NCBI GenBank assembly: GCA_032622095.1
Contig: CP136061.1
Span: 68,017,127-68,081,126, forward strand
Source of the DNA: Siphonodentalium dalli
Lineage: Eukaryota; Mollusca; Scaphopoda; Gadilida; Siphonodentaliidae
Reading direction: 5' to 3'
Length of the DNA: 64,000 nucleotides
Position 1 is the stretch's first letter; each line of letters opens with the position of its first letter. The translations under genes and the position numbers were made by a program. The notes below the pieces were generated by a model. It was given only the letters and a program-made list of their open reading frames with translations. It searched no databases and had not been told where the DNA came from. Below, in pieces: positions 61,101-62,942 of the stretch.

Positions 61101-62530
61101 GGGCATATTGGACATGAAAATGTCACACTCACCTGCTTTGTGGAGCCTCTTTTCCTGACTTGAAATCTATTTCTGTTGCTCGAGAGCATATATACAGTCA
61201 GGCAATAATCAGAGTACAGGGTGAATGTGTCAATAAGAATTCATACCTGTCCATTCTCTTTCATACTATTAAAAATATGTGCAGAGACTAATATATTTGT
61301 TGTATATGCCTCCATAAAAGTCCTTATTTTCTATAATATAGTGATTTTATTTGCACAATATAGACTTACAATATGAGTTTTCAACATCAATATTTATATT
61401 CTGATTCCCATAAATAACAGATATTTTCACTTTGCTGGTTCCTGTGTCTGCTTTGTAAGTCATCTGCAGAAAGAAAGATAGACATCCCATAACACACTCA
61501 AAACCAGAAATATTTTTAAGGATTGTAACCCTGAAGAATACAAATAAAGCACTATCACAAAGCCCTCCCAATAATGAACTTAATGACCAATATCCATATT
61601 AACTATCGCATAATAAATAAGCCGAAATAAAACAAACATTTTAAACAAGAGATGGACTGTGGTCCGGTACATACCCCCATGTGGCATACTGCCTAGTGTG
61701 GGCATACCTAAAACCTATGACTGAGATACTCAGGAAGACGAACCCAAAAATCTGAATTTTCAGAAAAACCTGAACAAAATGATTGAACACCCCCTTGAAT
61801 ATCCTCATAGTTATTTGGATGAGACTCAAAAGACAGACTGATGAAAAGATAAACAAATTGTTGGGGTTAAAGGGACTCAAAGTCTTTTCAATCGCTCAGG
61901 CTATATGTGAAAAATCACAAAACTCGGGAAAACATCTTTATCAAGAAGAACATGAAAAATATAGACTACTTCTTATTATCAATAACTTACCATTTGAATC
62001 CATTGTTATCTAAACATTCACTGCTACAATTTTGTCAAGAAACATCACCAATGGTAATTGTGTTTCAAATATTCAGTTGAAAATCTGTTTTGCAAAATAT
62101 ATTTTCACAATTACTCAATACTTTTCTAATGTTCATTTCATGATTTACCCATCTCACCTGAAAACGTTTGTGCTATTCGCAGCGTAGTGAAAACAAACTT
62201 TATAATAAACAGTTGAAGTTTACATAACAATGGTTACAACATACACCATCTCGTTATTGGAGGATAAAGGAAATAAGAATAAATTATATCTATAGTTTCA
62301 TGTTCTTCTTGATAATGATGATTTATATACAGACATTTATGCTATTCCATATTAACCAACTTCGAAGGCTTTGTGTCCCTTTAAAAATTACAAATAGTGC
62401 TCCTCACCTGCCCGGTTAATGGCGCTGCACATTCTACACTTTGATTACTGGTTCGCAGAGCTAAAACTGTAAAGGGGACTTCATCCACTTTGAAGATACA
62501 TCTGTAGGCACTCTCACCACTCACACCTGC
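6947..62530 (-). CDS. PLXN: Plexin receptor gene, internal part (12 exons, both ends outside window)
   Basis: Plexins are single-pass cell-surface receptors for semaphorins that act in axon guidance and cell migration through a cytoplasmic Rap/R-Ras GAP domain. Exons, 5' to 3': 62408-62530, 61370-61463, 53012-53163, 44941-45071, 40772-40901, 37187-37356, 36007-36189, 30538-30622, 29622-29719, 21752-21980, 7741-7902, 6947-7178. They add up to 1789 coding bases with every intron phase matching. Visible in the joined product (numbering from the first exon here): end of an IPT domain 1-72, PSI domain 73-119, IPT domains about 120-210, 211-315, 316-450 and 451-535, a hydrophobic helix about 541-564, then a basic/coiled-coil juxtamembrane stretch ending CREG, as plexins have CKEA. 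The motifs PHVTE..SPTHG..DGGT, ISPHYG..AGGT and FESGGR are plexin IPT starts. Family assignment is firm; A versus B type is not, though a dibasic site hints at B. Sema and GAP parts are outside the window. Confidence 0.93.
7260..7445. repeat. Fragment of MITE family B core
   Basis: Contains caaattaacattgttttta, then cccttctg and gggtgaacatcaccaactt, the central core of the family B element (see 13101-13530), but lacks the hairpin ends. It lies in the short intron between plexin exons 11 and 12. Confidence 0.7.
7741..7902 (-). CDS. PLXN: Plexin exon 11: IPT6
   Basis: 54 codons, phase 0 on both sides; acceptor acttatag, donor GTATGT. It encodes G-K-N-L, then V-C-M-L-T and D-I-V-C-I-L-P, ending F-S-V-S. 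This is the last extracellular IPT domain of plexins (G-R-N-L, then P-C-x-V and L-x-C-x-x-P). There is no long open frame around it; it was found by looking for the missing IPT between the neighbouring exons. The join F-S-V-S|V-T-A-G-N fits the plexin strand before the membrane. Confidence 0.88.
8077..8329. mobile_element. TTAA-type MITE, family A, copy 2
   Basis: TTAA at 8077 and 8326. Left end cacttccatgattggag; right end ccagttatgaaaggg. Two hairpins with stems of gcattctcttatata (8128-8190 and 8213-8278). The right TTAA is shared with the next element. Confidence 0.85.
8326..8573. mobile_element. TTAA-type MITE, family C, copy 1 (abuts family A)
   Basis: Starts TTAACCCTTTCTA and ends tgtagaaagggTTAC. 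The interior has an inverted pair gggaaatgttcagataat and attatctaaacatttccca. Related copies are at 12520-12770, at 14600-14640 plus 20340-20560 (split by an insertion), and in reverse at about 22385-22480. The last bases form part of the target duplication of the hAT element to the right. Confidence 0.75.
8575..9629. mobile_element. Non-autonomous hAT element, CCTGCGAA family, copy 1
   Basis: 1055 bp. Terminal inverted repeats TAGGGGCCTGCGAAGCTT and, read inward from the right end, TAGGGGCCTGCAAACCTT. A perfect 8 bp target-site duplication GGTTACAT flanks it (8567-8574 and 9630-9637). Sub-terminal stretches are rich in ttcgattcgat-like repeats. TSD length and TAGGG ends are hAT hallmarks. 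No transposase domain is recognised inside. Confidence 0.93.
9640..10610. other. Intron DNA with minor repeats, no gene
   Basis: 9750-9930 is related to 22215-22400 (both contain acacatgg, then ttagacctaac, and a later gagtaggataa pair). A small hairpin with tatacccccg and cggggggttata lies at 10301-10336. Otherwise nothing recognised. Confidence 0.5.
10619..11172. mobile_element. Possible MITE with ~60 bp inverted ends
   Basis: About 60 bp at 10630-10690 (containing acaaaacaccacaccgttat) is repeated in inverse orientation at 11110-11168 (containing aacagtgtggtgttttgtga). The spacer of about 420 bp holds no recognised gene. No target duplication was identified, so the class is open. Confidence 0.55.
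11568..12523. mobile_element. TTAA-type MITE, family A, copy 3, split by a retroposed insert
   Basis: TTAA at 11568 and 12520. The left end is cactttcatgatgggagct; the right end is gtcatagaaggg. Two hairpins (12303-12373 and 12408-12473) carry the family stem cattctcttat. The element is interrupted between 11615 and 12291 by an unrelated insertion with a 13 bp duplication; removing that restores the normal family order. Confidence 0.88.
11616..12290 (-). mobile_element. 675 bp retroposed insert of unknown source
   Basis: Flanked by a perfect 13 bp target-site duplication aattaaagaccct (11603-11615 and 12291-12303). Read on the minus strand it has an A-rich tail (left edge ttgtttttgttttta on the plus strand) and an AATAAA signal upstream of it, as retroposed transcripts have. 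A 71-codon minus-strand frame at 11838-12053 ends with a charged segment (V-E-R-Q-Q-R-E-E-R-S) and is followed by CAA-rich sequence. It could be a 5'-truncated LINE/SINE or a processed pseudogene; the protein is not recognised. Confidence 0.75.
12520..12770. mobile_element. TTAA-type MITE, family C, copy 2 (abuts family A)
   Basis: Starts TTAACCCTTCC directly at the right TTAA of the family A copy, with the same internal order as at 8326-8573: gattctcccac, ggtctattattcatc, then the inverted pair gggaaatgttcagata and tatctgaacatttccta, ending agaaagtgtta. Confidence 0.75.
12771..13100. other. Intron DNA, nothing recognised
   Basis: No open frame with a recognisable domain and no clear repeat, apart from a gtggttacagttattatac / ttatacagtggttatag local duplication near 12820-12855. 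Confidence 0.5.
13101..13530. mobile_element. MITE family B (two-hairpin), copy 1
   Basis: Near-perfect 27 bp terminal inverted repeats beginning agcaag(t/c)ctgcaaatag. Each end carries a hairpin around gtgaattt(a/g)gtgatgct and its complement; the core has caaattaacattg-like sequence and gggtgaacatcaccaac. Other copies: 24084-24495, 30690-31134 and 54869-55278. No coding capacity. Confidence 0.85.
13531..14480. other. Intron DNA with a dispersed repeat
   Basis: 14300-14480 holds gaacatccataccaaatttc and gacagacggatggac, a dispersed repeat also seen at 28010-28330, 33600-34070 and 61760-61810. The rest is AT-rich and unremarkable. Confidence 0.5.
14484..14530. repeat. Hairpin: poly-T loop flanked by inverted cagtataccccc
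   Basis: cagtatacccccc, a run of T, then gggggtatactg. A nearly perfect stem at the end of the dispersed repeat just described. It might act as a transcription stop or simply be a repeat terminus. Confidence 0.7.
14665..14921. mobile_element. TTAA-flanked MITE inserted in the end of element Q
   Basis: TTAA at 14665-14668 and 14918-14921. About 22 bp inverted ends start GGGAAGCCCGAAACTGAAC on both sides. The interior 14690-14832 is nearly identical, inverted, to 20165-20308 in element P, so this MITE looks like a deletion derivative of the P family. Confidence 0.85.
14934..15000. repeat. Pair of perfect 24 bp palindromes, 43 bp apart
   Basis: 14934-14957 and 14977-15000 are each gggaaacggata followed by its exact reverse complement. 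Both are preceded by gac. They sit just inside the left end of element Q, where transposase-binding repeats are often found. Confidence 0.9.
16955..18205. repeat. 172-178 bp tandem repeat, three units plus a distant fourth
   Basis: Units start at gagtggcctggaggtatccc (16961), 17139 and 17311, with a diverged copy at 18021. Each contains cgattccagg, ggaccccatc, gatgtgggccactgcacc and cttccccacccag. GC-richer than its surroundings. Overlapping open frames occur on both strands because the repeat lacks stops; no protein family is recognised. Confidence 0.85.
18206..20160. other. Interior of element P, nothing further recognised
   Basis: No domain-bearing frame. A local duplication around 19008-19030 and 19080-19115 shares gcgcaatataaa and gcatgtaa. 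If P is an autonomous relic, its transposase is too decayed to identify by eye. Confidence 0.4.
20561..21751. other. Intron DNA, nothing recognised
   Basis: AT-rich. The plus-strand frame at 21225-21446 shows no known domain. This is the downstream flank of plexin exon 10. Confidence 0.45.
21752..21980 (-). CDS. PLXN: Plexin exon 10: end of IPT5 with dibasic site, start of IPT6
   Basis: One carried base plus 76 codons; acceptor gtctacacag, donor GTAAAG, phase 0 end. The exon opens with a hydrophilic Gln/Lys-rich loop, then K-R-R-K-R-Q-S (bases 21914-21931), a consensus proprotein-convertase site. Then C-S-T-C-L-T-V-T-F-Q-M-D-G and F-V-I-D-P-T-F follow, matching the plexin V-x-F-x-L/M-D-G and Y-x-D-P-x-F strand. 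It ends GQQLLLQ, joining GKNL of the next exon (plexin L-x-L-x-G-x-N-L). The acceptor could lie a few codons elsewhere because the loop is poorly conserved, but phase supports this choice. Confidence 0.88.
22490..24065. repeat. 45 bp minisatellite, about 33 copies
   Basis: Unit roughly tttcattgaaagcccttg, cgatgttgaac, agtgatccatacc, aaa. Some units carry a 9 bp extension (repeat of cattgaaa). Both 45 and 54 are multiples of three, so long open frames (up to 204 codons on the minus strand) appear. They are not similar to any protein I know and overlap in two frames, so I do not call a gene. A family B MITE is inserted at its right end. Confidence 0.95.
24084..24495. mobile_element. MITE family B, copy 2
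   Basis: Inverted ends gatatcaagccttgaaatag and its counterpart ending caaggcttgtgagatatc. It carries hairpins around ggtgaatttagtaacact and the usual core with gtttttagttactttttccc. Confidence 0.82.
24738..27753 (+). pseudogene. Non-LTR retrotransposon (jockey/CR1-like), decayed: endonuclease plus reverse transcriptase
   Basis: Such elements copy themselves by target-primed reverse transcription. In order: APE-type endonuclease fragment (G-G-V-F-I-A-C near 24786, Y-I-G-S-Y-Y-R-P, L-A-G-D-F-N-L-P-G-W near 25009, then L-D-L-I-A-T-N and G-I-S-D-H-D near 25236); a linker with K-L-P-W-M-T; reverse transcriptase blocks K-A-P-G-P-D-E-I-S (26000), Y-K-K-G-K-K-N-D-P-A-N-C-R-P-I-S (26148), F-L-D-F-S-K-V-F-D-K-V-S-H (26388), S-G-V-P-Q-G-S-V-L-G-P (26561) and Y-L-G-V-T-I (26879). 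At least five frame changes and internal stops break it, and the catalytic F-A-D-D box reads F-A-N-D (26650-26661). It ends in an A-rich tract (27560-27600) and a GAA repeat. The first part of the endonuclease is missing, so it is 5'-truncated. Confidence 0.93.
27732..27755 (+). repeat. (GAA)n microsatellite at LINE 3' end
   Basis: About eight GAA units immediately after gactgtaatcg. Short tandem 3' tails are usual for this type of non-LTR element. Confidence 0.85.
27756..28885. other. Intron DNA with dispersed repeat
   Basis: 28010-28330 contains cataccaaatttcattgaga and gacagatggacaaagtc, the same dispersed repeat as near 14300 and 33600. Otherwise nothing recognised. Confidence 0.5.
28886..29103. 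mobile_element. TTAA-type MITE, family A, copy 4
   Basis: TTAACCCTTTCATGAC at the left (28886) and cttgaaggggTTAA at the right (29100-29103). One full hairpin (28934-28995) and a shortened second one (29029-29056). TTAA duplicated exactly on both sides. Confidence 0.9.
29622..29719 (-). CDS. PLXN: Plexin exon 9: IPT5, Cys-rich strand
   Basis: 32 codons plus two bases; acceptor tttctttctag, donor GTAACT. It encodes T-C-S-K-D-M-E-G-K-N, V-K-A-M-I-C-P-S-P-K, then an acidic/leucine segment. The M-x-C-x-x-P pattern is the second-cysteine strand of a plexin IPT. It ends in phase 2; AG plus G of the next exon gives Arg. Confidence 0.9.
29788..29900. mobile_element. TTAA-type MITE, family A, half copy
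   Basis: Only one hairpin remains: gtgccagtacattctcttat and its complement, followed by acaatatttaccttgaac. It lies in the short intron between plexin exons 8 and 9. Confidence 0.75.
30140..30535. other. Intron DNA, nothing recognised
   Basis: AT-rich, with no repeat or gene signal. It directly precedes (on the plus strand) plexin exon 8. Confidence 0.45.
30538..30622 (-). CDS. PLXN: Plexin exon 8: IPT5 core
   Basis: One carried base plus 28 codons; acceptor after an eight-T tract ending ttag, donor GTAAAG, ends in phase 0. It encodes GGRRINVYGSNLEYVQEF, which fits the plexin pattern S-G-G-R-x-I-x-V-x-G-x-x-L-x-x-V-Q. Its small size (85 bp) means it would be missed without splice logic. Confidence 0.92.
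30690..31134. mobile_element. MITE family B, copy 3
   Basis: Inverted ends aagcctgcaaatagtgtg and cacactatttgcaggcctg. Hairpins around gtgaatttagtgatgctat and a core with gtgaacatcaccaacttcaa. It lies just upstream of plexin exon 8 in the intron. Confidence 0.85.
31135..31957. other. Intron DNA, nothing recognised
   Basis: Open frames on both strands overlap (31397-31794) and none shows a domain. No repeat detected by eye. Confidence 0.4.
31960..33433. mobile_element. Palindromic mariner-type MITE, split by a hAT element
   Basis: CAGTAATGCCC at 31960 and GGGCATTACTG ending at 33433, each flanked by TA, the target site of Tc1/mariner elements. Without the insert at 32107-33359 the MITE is about 210 bp and almost fully palindromic: arms run from 31960 to a loop near 32062-32080 and back. 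Shared arm sequence includes cttaaccacagcagaattat and atggcttgttgccattcat. A diverged partial copy lies at 40980-41075. Confidence 0.9.
32107..33359. mobile_element. Non-autonomous hAT element, CCTGCGAA family, copy 2
   Basis: 1253 bp. Left end TAGGGGCCTGCGAACCTT, right end aacggttcgcaggggacta. 8 bp target duplication atttccaa / atttcgaa with one mismatch, which is part of the interrupted mariner MITE. Sub-terminal gaaccgaaacc-like repeats. No transposase domain recognised. Confidence 0.9.
33600..34075. repeat. 161 bp tandem repeat, three units
   Basis: Units start at cactccactgaatg (33608), 33769 and 33930. Each contains gtgaacatccataccaaatt, then ggagatatctgctcaa and cagataaacaaagat. Tandem version of the dispersed repeat seen at 14300 and 28200. 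Confidence 0.9.
34124..35640. mobile_element. piggyBac-like element, 1.5 kb
   Basis: Perfect 12 bp inverted ends CCCTTTGAACCC / GGGTTCAAAGGG. The right flank is TTAA and the left flank ATAA (one substitution). The inside has a local caccgatattt duplication and a ~190 bp direct duplication at 35040-35240 and 35400-35590 (both with cttacaatgatc-like and caccatg(c)gactagacactgt-like sequence). No transposase frame. Confidence 0.82.
35675..35875. mobile_element. TTAA-type MITE, family A, copy 5
   Basis: Left aacatgactggagcttcctg, right cccatcatgaaagagTTAA. Hairpins reduced: 35721-35775 and a degenerate second one near 35805-35835. Confidence 0.78.
36007..36189 (-). CDS. PLXN: Plexin exon 7: end of IPT4 and start of IPT5
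   Basis: One carried base, 60 codons and two trailing bases; acceptor attgcag, donor GTAGGC. It has S-M-I-T-C-K-L (Cys strand of IPT4), T-L-P-I-S-F-D-V, then R-P-N-P-V-I-T-R-I-F-P and F-E-S, which is completed by the next exon to F-E-S-G-G-R. In plexins this IPT start reads P-x-x-S-x-x-S-G-G-R rather than GGT, as seen here. Confidence 0.92.
36190..37186. other. Intron between plexin exons 6 and 7
   Basis: 997 bp. Contains an imperfect hairpin at 36690-36731 (ttttgtggtac paired with gtaccacaaaa). No other recognised element. Confidence 0.6.
37187..37356 (-). CDS. PLXN: Plexin exon 6: first half of IPT4
   Basis: 56 codons plus two bases; acceptor ctgctacag, donor GTGAGTAT. It encodes DPQITEISPHYGIAAGGT, then a V-M-T-I-Y-G-R-D-L strand and turn and a C-x-x-x-C pair near the end. 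This IPT/TIG start is the clearest plexin signature in the window. The terminal split codon CA|G gives Gln and leads into S-C-K of the next exon. Confidence 0.94.
37357..38305. other. Intron DNA, nothing recognised
   Basis: No element with clear ends. A short ttttaccttttaccggc duplication lies near 37980-38005. Confidence 0.4.
38310..39780. repeat. Diverged AAGATGGC repeat element
   Basis: Begins with caatgacaatgtagctcaac, matching the 5' end of the element at 4440, and carries spaced copies of aaatggctgccagcagcc (38522), taagatggccactgg (38801) and aatccaagatggctgccagc (39701). Between them lie tandem-like segments around gtcataaaattgctaaa (39151, 39303, 39466). Confidence 0.75.
40114..40528. 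mobile_element. Palindromic MITE, ~415 bp
   Basis: Ends ctattgacataatgcttaac and the inverse gttaagcattatgtcaatag; both continue inward through aagggggatta and a weaker match around tctcacttctaacggcc. A plus-strand open frame (40156-40389) spans the loop and has no recognised domain. TSD not resolved. Confidence 0.75.
40772..40901 (-). CDS. PLXN: Plexin exon 5: second half of IPT3
   Basis: One carried base plus 43 codons; acceptor ttttttgcag, donor GTAAGC, ends in phase 0. It carries the E-V-K-C-V-T strand with the conserved second Cys of the IPT fold and ends Q-T-F-S-F-K, which joins D-P-Q-I-T-E-I of the next exon, the usual plexin IPT-to-IPT linker (F-x-Y/F-x-D-P-x-I). Confidence 0.9.
40976..41160. 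repeat. Partial copy of the mariner-type MITE
   Basis: gactccttaaccacatcaga, ttatgggtaatgtttta and gtcggaaatatggctt match the left arm of the element at 31960 with about 15 percent change; the right arm is absent. Confidence 0.7.
41876..42222. mobile_element. Fold-back MITE with ~85 bp inverted arms
   Basis: Left arm has ttaaagtggtactggacac, gggaccatctcatattatac and cccaacaaga. Right arm in inverse has the matching ttaaagggtaatg, cactaaatttt, gggacgatctcatattatat and ccaacagaat. Ends start TTAAAG on both sides. Confidence 0.78.
42250..44843 (-). pseudogene. hAT-superfamily transposase, frameshifted
   Basis: hAT transposases cut and paste DNA with an RNase-H-like DDE core. Order on the minus strand: N-terminal basic segment (M-S-A-R-G-R-P-R) at 44800, a Ser/Thr/Pro-rich linker, a zinc finger (C-L-I-C then H-x5-H, about 44255-44420), a core with N-I-R-F-M-C-F-D-G-T-N-T-M and I-N-C-R-N-H-C-L-A-L (about 43560-43710), R-W-L-S-H-F-K-A-S-K (43380), and the C-terminal dimerisation region P-I-S-N-A-I-S-E-S-G-F-S-Q-M (about 42390-42435). 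It resembles the ZNF862/KIAA1586-like branch. Frame changes near 44470, 44150, 43890, 43420 and 43200 make it non-functional. The last 323 codons remain open, so decay is recent or that part is constrained. Confidence 0.88.
44941..45071 (-). CDS. PLXN: Plexin exon 4: first half of IPT3
   Basis: 43 codons plus two bases; acceptor gatttcag, donor GTAAGT. It encodes MSPTHGLIDGGTPVTITG followed by TNLN and VKFGDDIDCRI. This is the classic start of a plexin IPT/TIG (immunoglobulin-like) domain: S/P-x-x-G-x-x-x-GGT-x-x-T-I-x-G-x-N-L. The exon ends in phase 2 and the split Lys codon is completed by the exon at 40901. A decayed hAT transposase begins only about 100 bp downstream of this splice donor. 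Confidence 0.93.
45169..46767. mobile_element. Non-autonomous hAT element, CCTGCGAA family, copy 3
   Basis: 1599 bp. TAGGGCCCTGCGAATC on the left, gattcgcagggccata on the right. Perfect 8 bp target duplication ccacaaaa (45161-45168 and 46768-46775). Sub-terminal blocks are packed with ttcgaatcgaatc-type repeats on both sides. No transposase. Confidence 0.95.
46776..47180. other. Intron DNA with a poly-C run
   Basis: A C-homopolymer lies near 47050-47064. Other C runs occur near 16297 and 40618. Nothing else recognised. Confidence 0.5.
47183..51830. mobile_element. 4.6 kb diverged palindrome (fold-back element 1)
   Basis: The left arm 47183 to about 49375 matches the inverse of about 49650 to 51830 along its whole length. 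Paired landmarks: atatgcaccaggtctctttg (left edge) with its complement at 51805-51824; ttacaaattagccaaaaatc (47280) with 51715-51735; gtcgaatagccatat-like (48426) with 50590; cccacacttcttgaccat (48944) with 50048-50064; gtcatgatagtgg (49056) with 49935-49947. The arms differ by perhaps a fifth to a quarter of bases. The unpaired centre is 49380-49640. AAGATGGC-type motifs occur in both arms. No long open frame survives. Confidence 0.92.
51833..52880. repeat. AAGATGGC repeat element, second large copy
   Basis: Starts at gtgtcaatgacactgtagct immediately after the palindrome edge. It holds units with ggatttagtcatgcaaagag and atccaagatggctgc at 52120, 52270, 52485 and 52640, spaced 150-215 bp. 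Same organisation as 4440-6795, shorter. Confidence 0.85.
53012..53163 (-). CDS. PLXN: Plexin exon 3: PSI3 cysteine-rich domain
   Basis: 50 codons preceded by two bases; acceptor ttcag, donor GTAACT, ends in phase 0. This is a compact PSI (plexin-semaphorin-integrin) knot: Y-K-C, D-C-C-S-C, Y-N-C-K-W-C, E-S-C, K-S-C and a final K-C-M-P, with ten cysteines in about 40 residues. Plexin PSI3 has the same order and spacing of Y-x-C, C-x-x-C and W-C. It ends PHVTE, which continues directly into the IPT start in the next exon. Extracellular, a rigid linker between IPT domains. Confidence 0.93.
53164..53960. other. Intron DNA upstream of PSI3 exon, nothing recognised
   Basis: AT-rich, no repeat with clear ends. 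Open frames at 53565-53756 and 53757-54068 have no known domain. Confidence 0.4.
53966..54184. mobile_element. TTAA-type MITE, family A, copy 6
   Basis: Left tttcatgactggagcttcct, right cccgtcatgaaagagTTAA. Two hairpins, the second short (cattctcttataagagaatg near 54109-54128). Confidence 0.82.
54319..54718. mobile_element. TTAA-type MITE, family A-like with perfect 14 bp ends
   Basis: TTAA on both sides (54319-54322 and 54715-54718) and perfect inverted ends CCCTTTACCCAACA. Two hairpins in mirrored order: 54470-54540 and 54620-54690, with stems of ccaatgcattctcttatata. The loops ggtcgacc-like differ from other copies, so it is a distinct subfamily. Confidence 0.93.
54869..55278. mobile_element. 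MITE family B, copy 4
   Basis: Ends ggcctacaaatagtgtgtct and cacactatttgcagg. The left hairpin is partly deleted; the right one around gtgatgctagcctgcc is intact. Core as in the other copies. Confidence 0.82.
55987..59557. mobile_element. 3.6 kb palindrome (fold-back element 2) with minisatellite loop
   Basis: The left arm 55987-57230 pairs with the inverse of 58330-59557. Paired landmarks: ggactaagttgg (56035) with ccaacttagtcc (59508); tgtgaagctaagatataatg (56209) with 59310; accggaagttgaatttttac (56283) with 59230; ttactcaagatg (56956) with 58560; atgctacttaatcaact (57069) with 58445. Arms are roughly 80 percent alike. The loop is the 57240-58230 minisatellite. Confidence 0.92.
57240..58235. 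repeat. Minisatellite of ~50-60 bp units, loop of palindrome 2
   Basis: Irregular units of the type catatacacc, tcacccatgaccat, acagtcactcc, atgtata. About 17-18 diverged units. C/A-rich on the plus strand, giving overlapping open frames with His/Thr/Ile-rich products that I regard as by-products. Confidence 0.9.
60180..60790. repeat. Diverged AAGATGGC repeat fragment
   Basis: Has tcaggatggctgctgg (60356), aatcgaagatggctgctgac (60496), several atttctcc-ataaatgtgggctgcag segments and gatgatcgaatgaggcacat, matching the 38310-39780 copy. Confidence 0.75.
60791..61369. other. Intron DNA, nothing recognised
   Basis: Left flank of plexin exon 2. No repeat with clear ends and no RNA gene. Confidence 0.4.
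61370..61463 (-). CDS. PLXN: Plexin exon 2: last strands of IPT before PSI3
   Basis: 31 codons plus one base; starts in phase 0 after ctttctgcag and ends in phase 1 before GTAAGTC. It encodes MTYKADTG, then alternating hydrophobic strands (KVKISVIYG). The last base, T, combines with TT of the next exon to give Phe, producing the plexin junction F-T-L-Y-K-C that opens PSI3. The codon split at exactly that Phe is strong support for the join. Confidence 0.88.
61464..62407. other. Intron between plexin exons 1 and 2
   Basis: 944 bp. 61765-61810 matches the dispersed tandem repeat of 33600-34075 (aaaatgattgaacac, atatcctcatag). The rest is unremarkable. Confidence 0.6.
62408..62530 (-). CDS. PLXN: Plexin exon 1 of 12 seen: IPT domain before PSI3
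   Basis: 41 codons, phase 0 at both ends. The acceptor follows a pyrimidine tract ending tttcag; the donor is GTGAGGA. The peptide has the Y-x-C-x-F (YRCIF) and V-E-C-x-x-P (VECAAP) pattern of the IPT domain between PSI2 and PSI3 in plexins. It joins in frame to the exon at 61463. Upstream coding sequence lies beyond the right edge, since no further exon was found in 62531-64000. Confidence 0.85.
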
Positions 62531-62792
62531 CTGAAAGATCTGAATGTTTCAAGTCAATTGTAACCGTAGTGTACCTCCTCTGGGCCACAATTACAACAAC
62601 AACATAAAACCCGATTTCAAGACTATACAAATACCTTGAGAAAGCAGCAGAAAAGCACAGCACTAGCACAATGATTATGTTCTTAGCATGTTGTTGTTTT
62701 ATTTCAACCGAGATTGTGATGCTGGTTTCAAAGATGGTGCATTGAAATCACGAAAATCTTAAGTTTTAAATAATTCCCAACAAAAGACCATA

Positions 62793-62942
62793 GTGCTGGT
62801 ATGTGGAATCCTATTGGCCAGAAGTGTTCTATATGAATTTCAATCTGGGTTTAGATCTGGATTCTCGACTGAATTATCCACTTTGACTTATCTCACTGAC
62901 TACATTTGGGAACAAATGGATCAAGAGAAGTATACTAGTGAT
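62793..62942 (+). pseudogene. Fragment of non-LTR reverse transcriptase
   Basis: Encodes L-Y-E-F-Q-S-G-F-R-S-G-F-S-T-E followed by L-T-Y-L-T-D-Y-I, the conserved Q-x-G-F-R-x-x-x-S-T block and following helix of jockey/CR1-type reverse transcriptases, upstream of the (F/L)-x-D-x-x-K-A-F-D block. The frame then runs into CCGG-rich repeat sequence, so a second element interrupts it. The rest of the reverse transcriptase may continue beyond position 64000. Confidence 0.75.
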
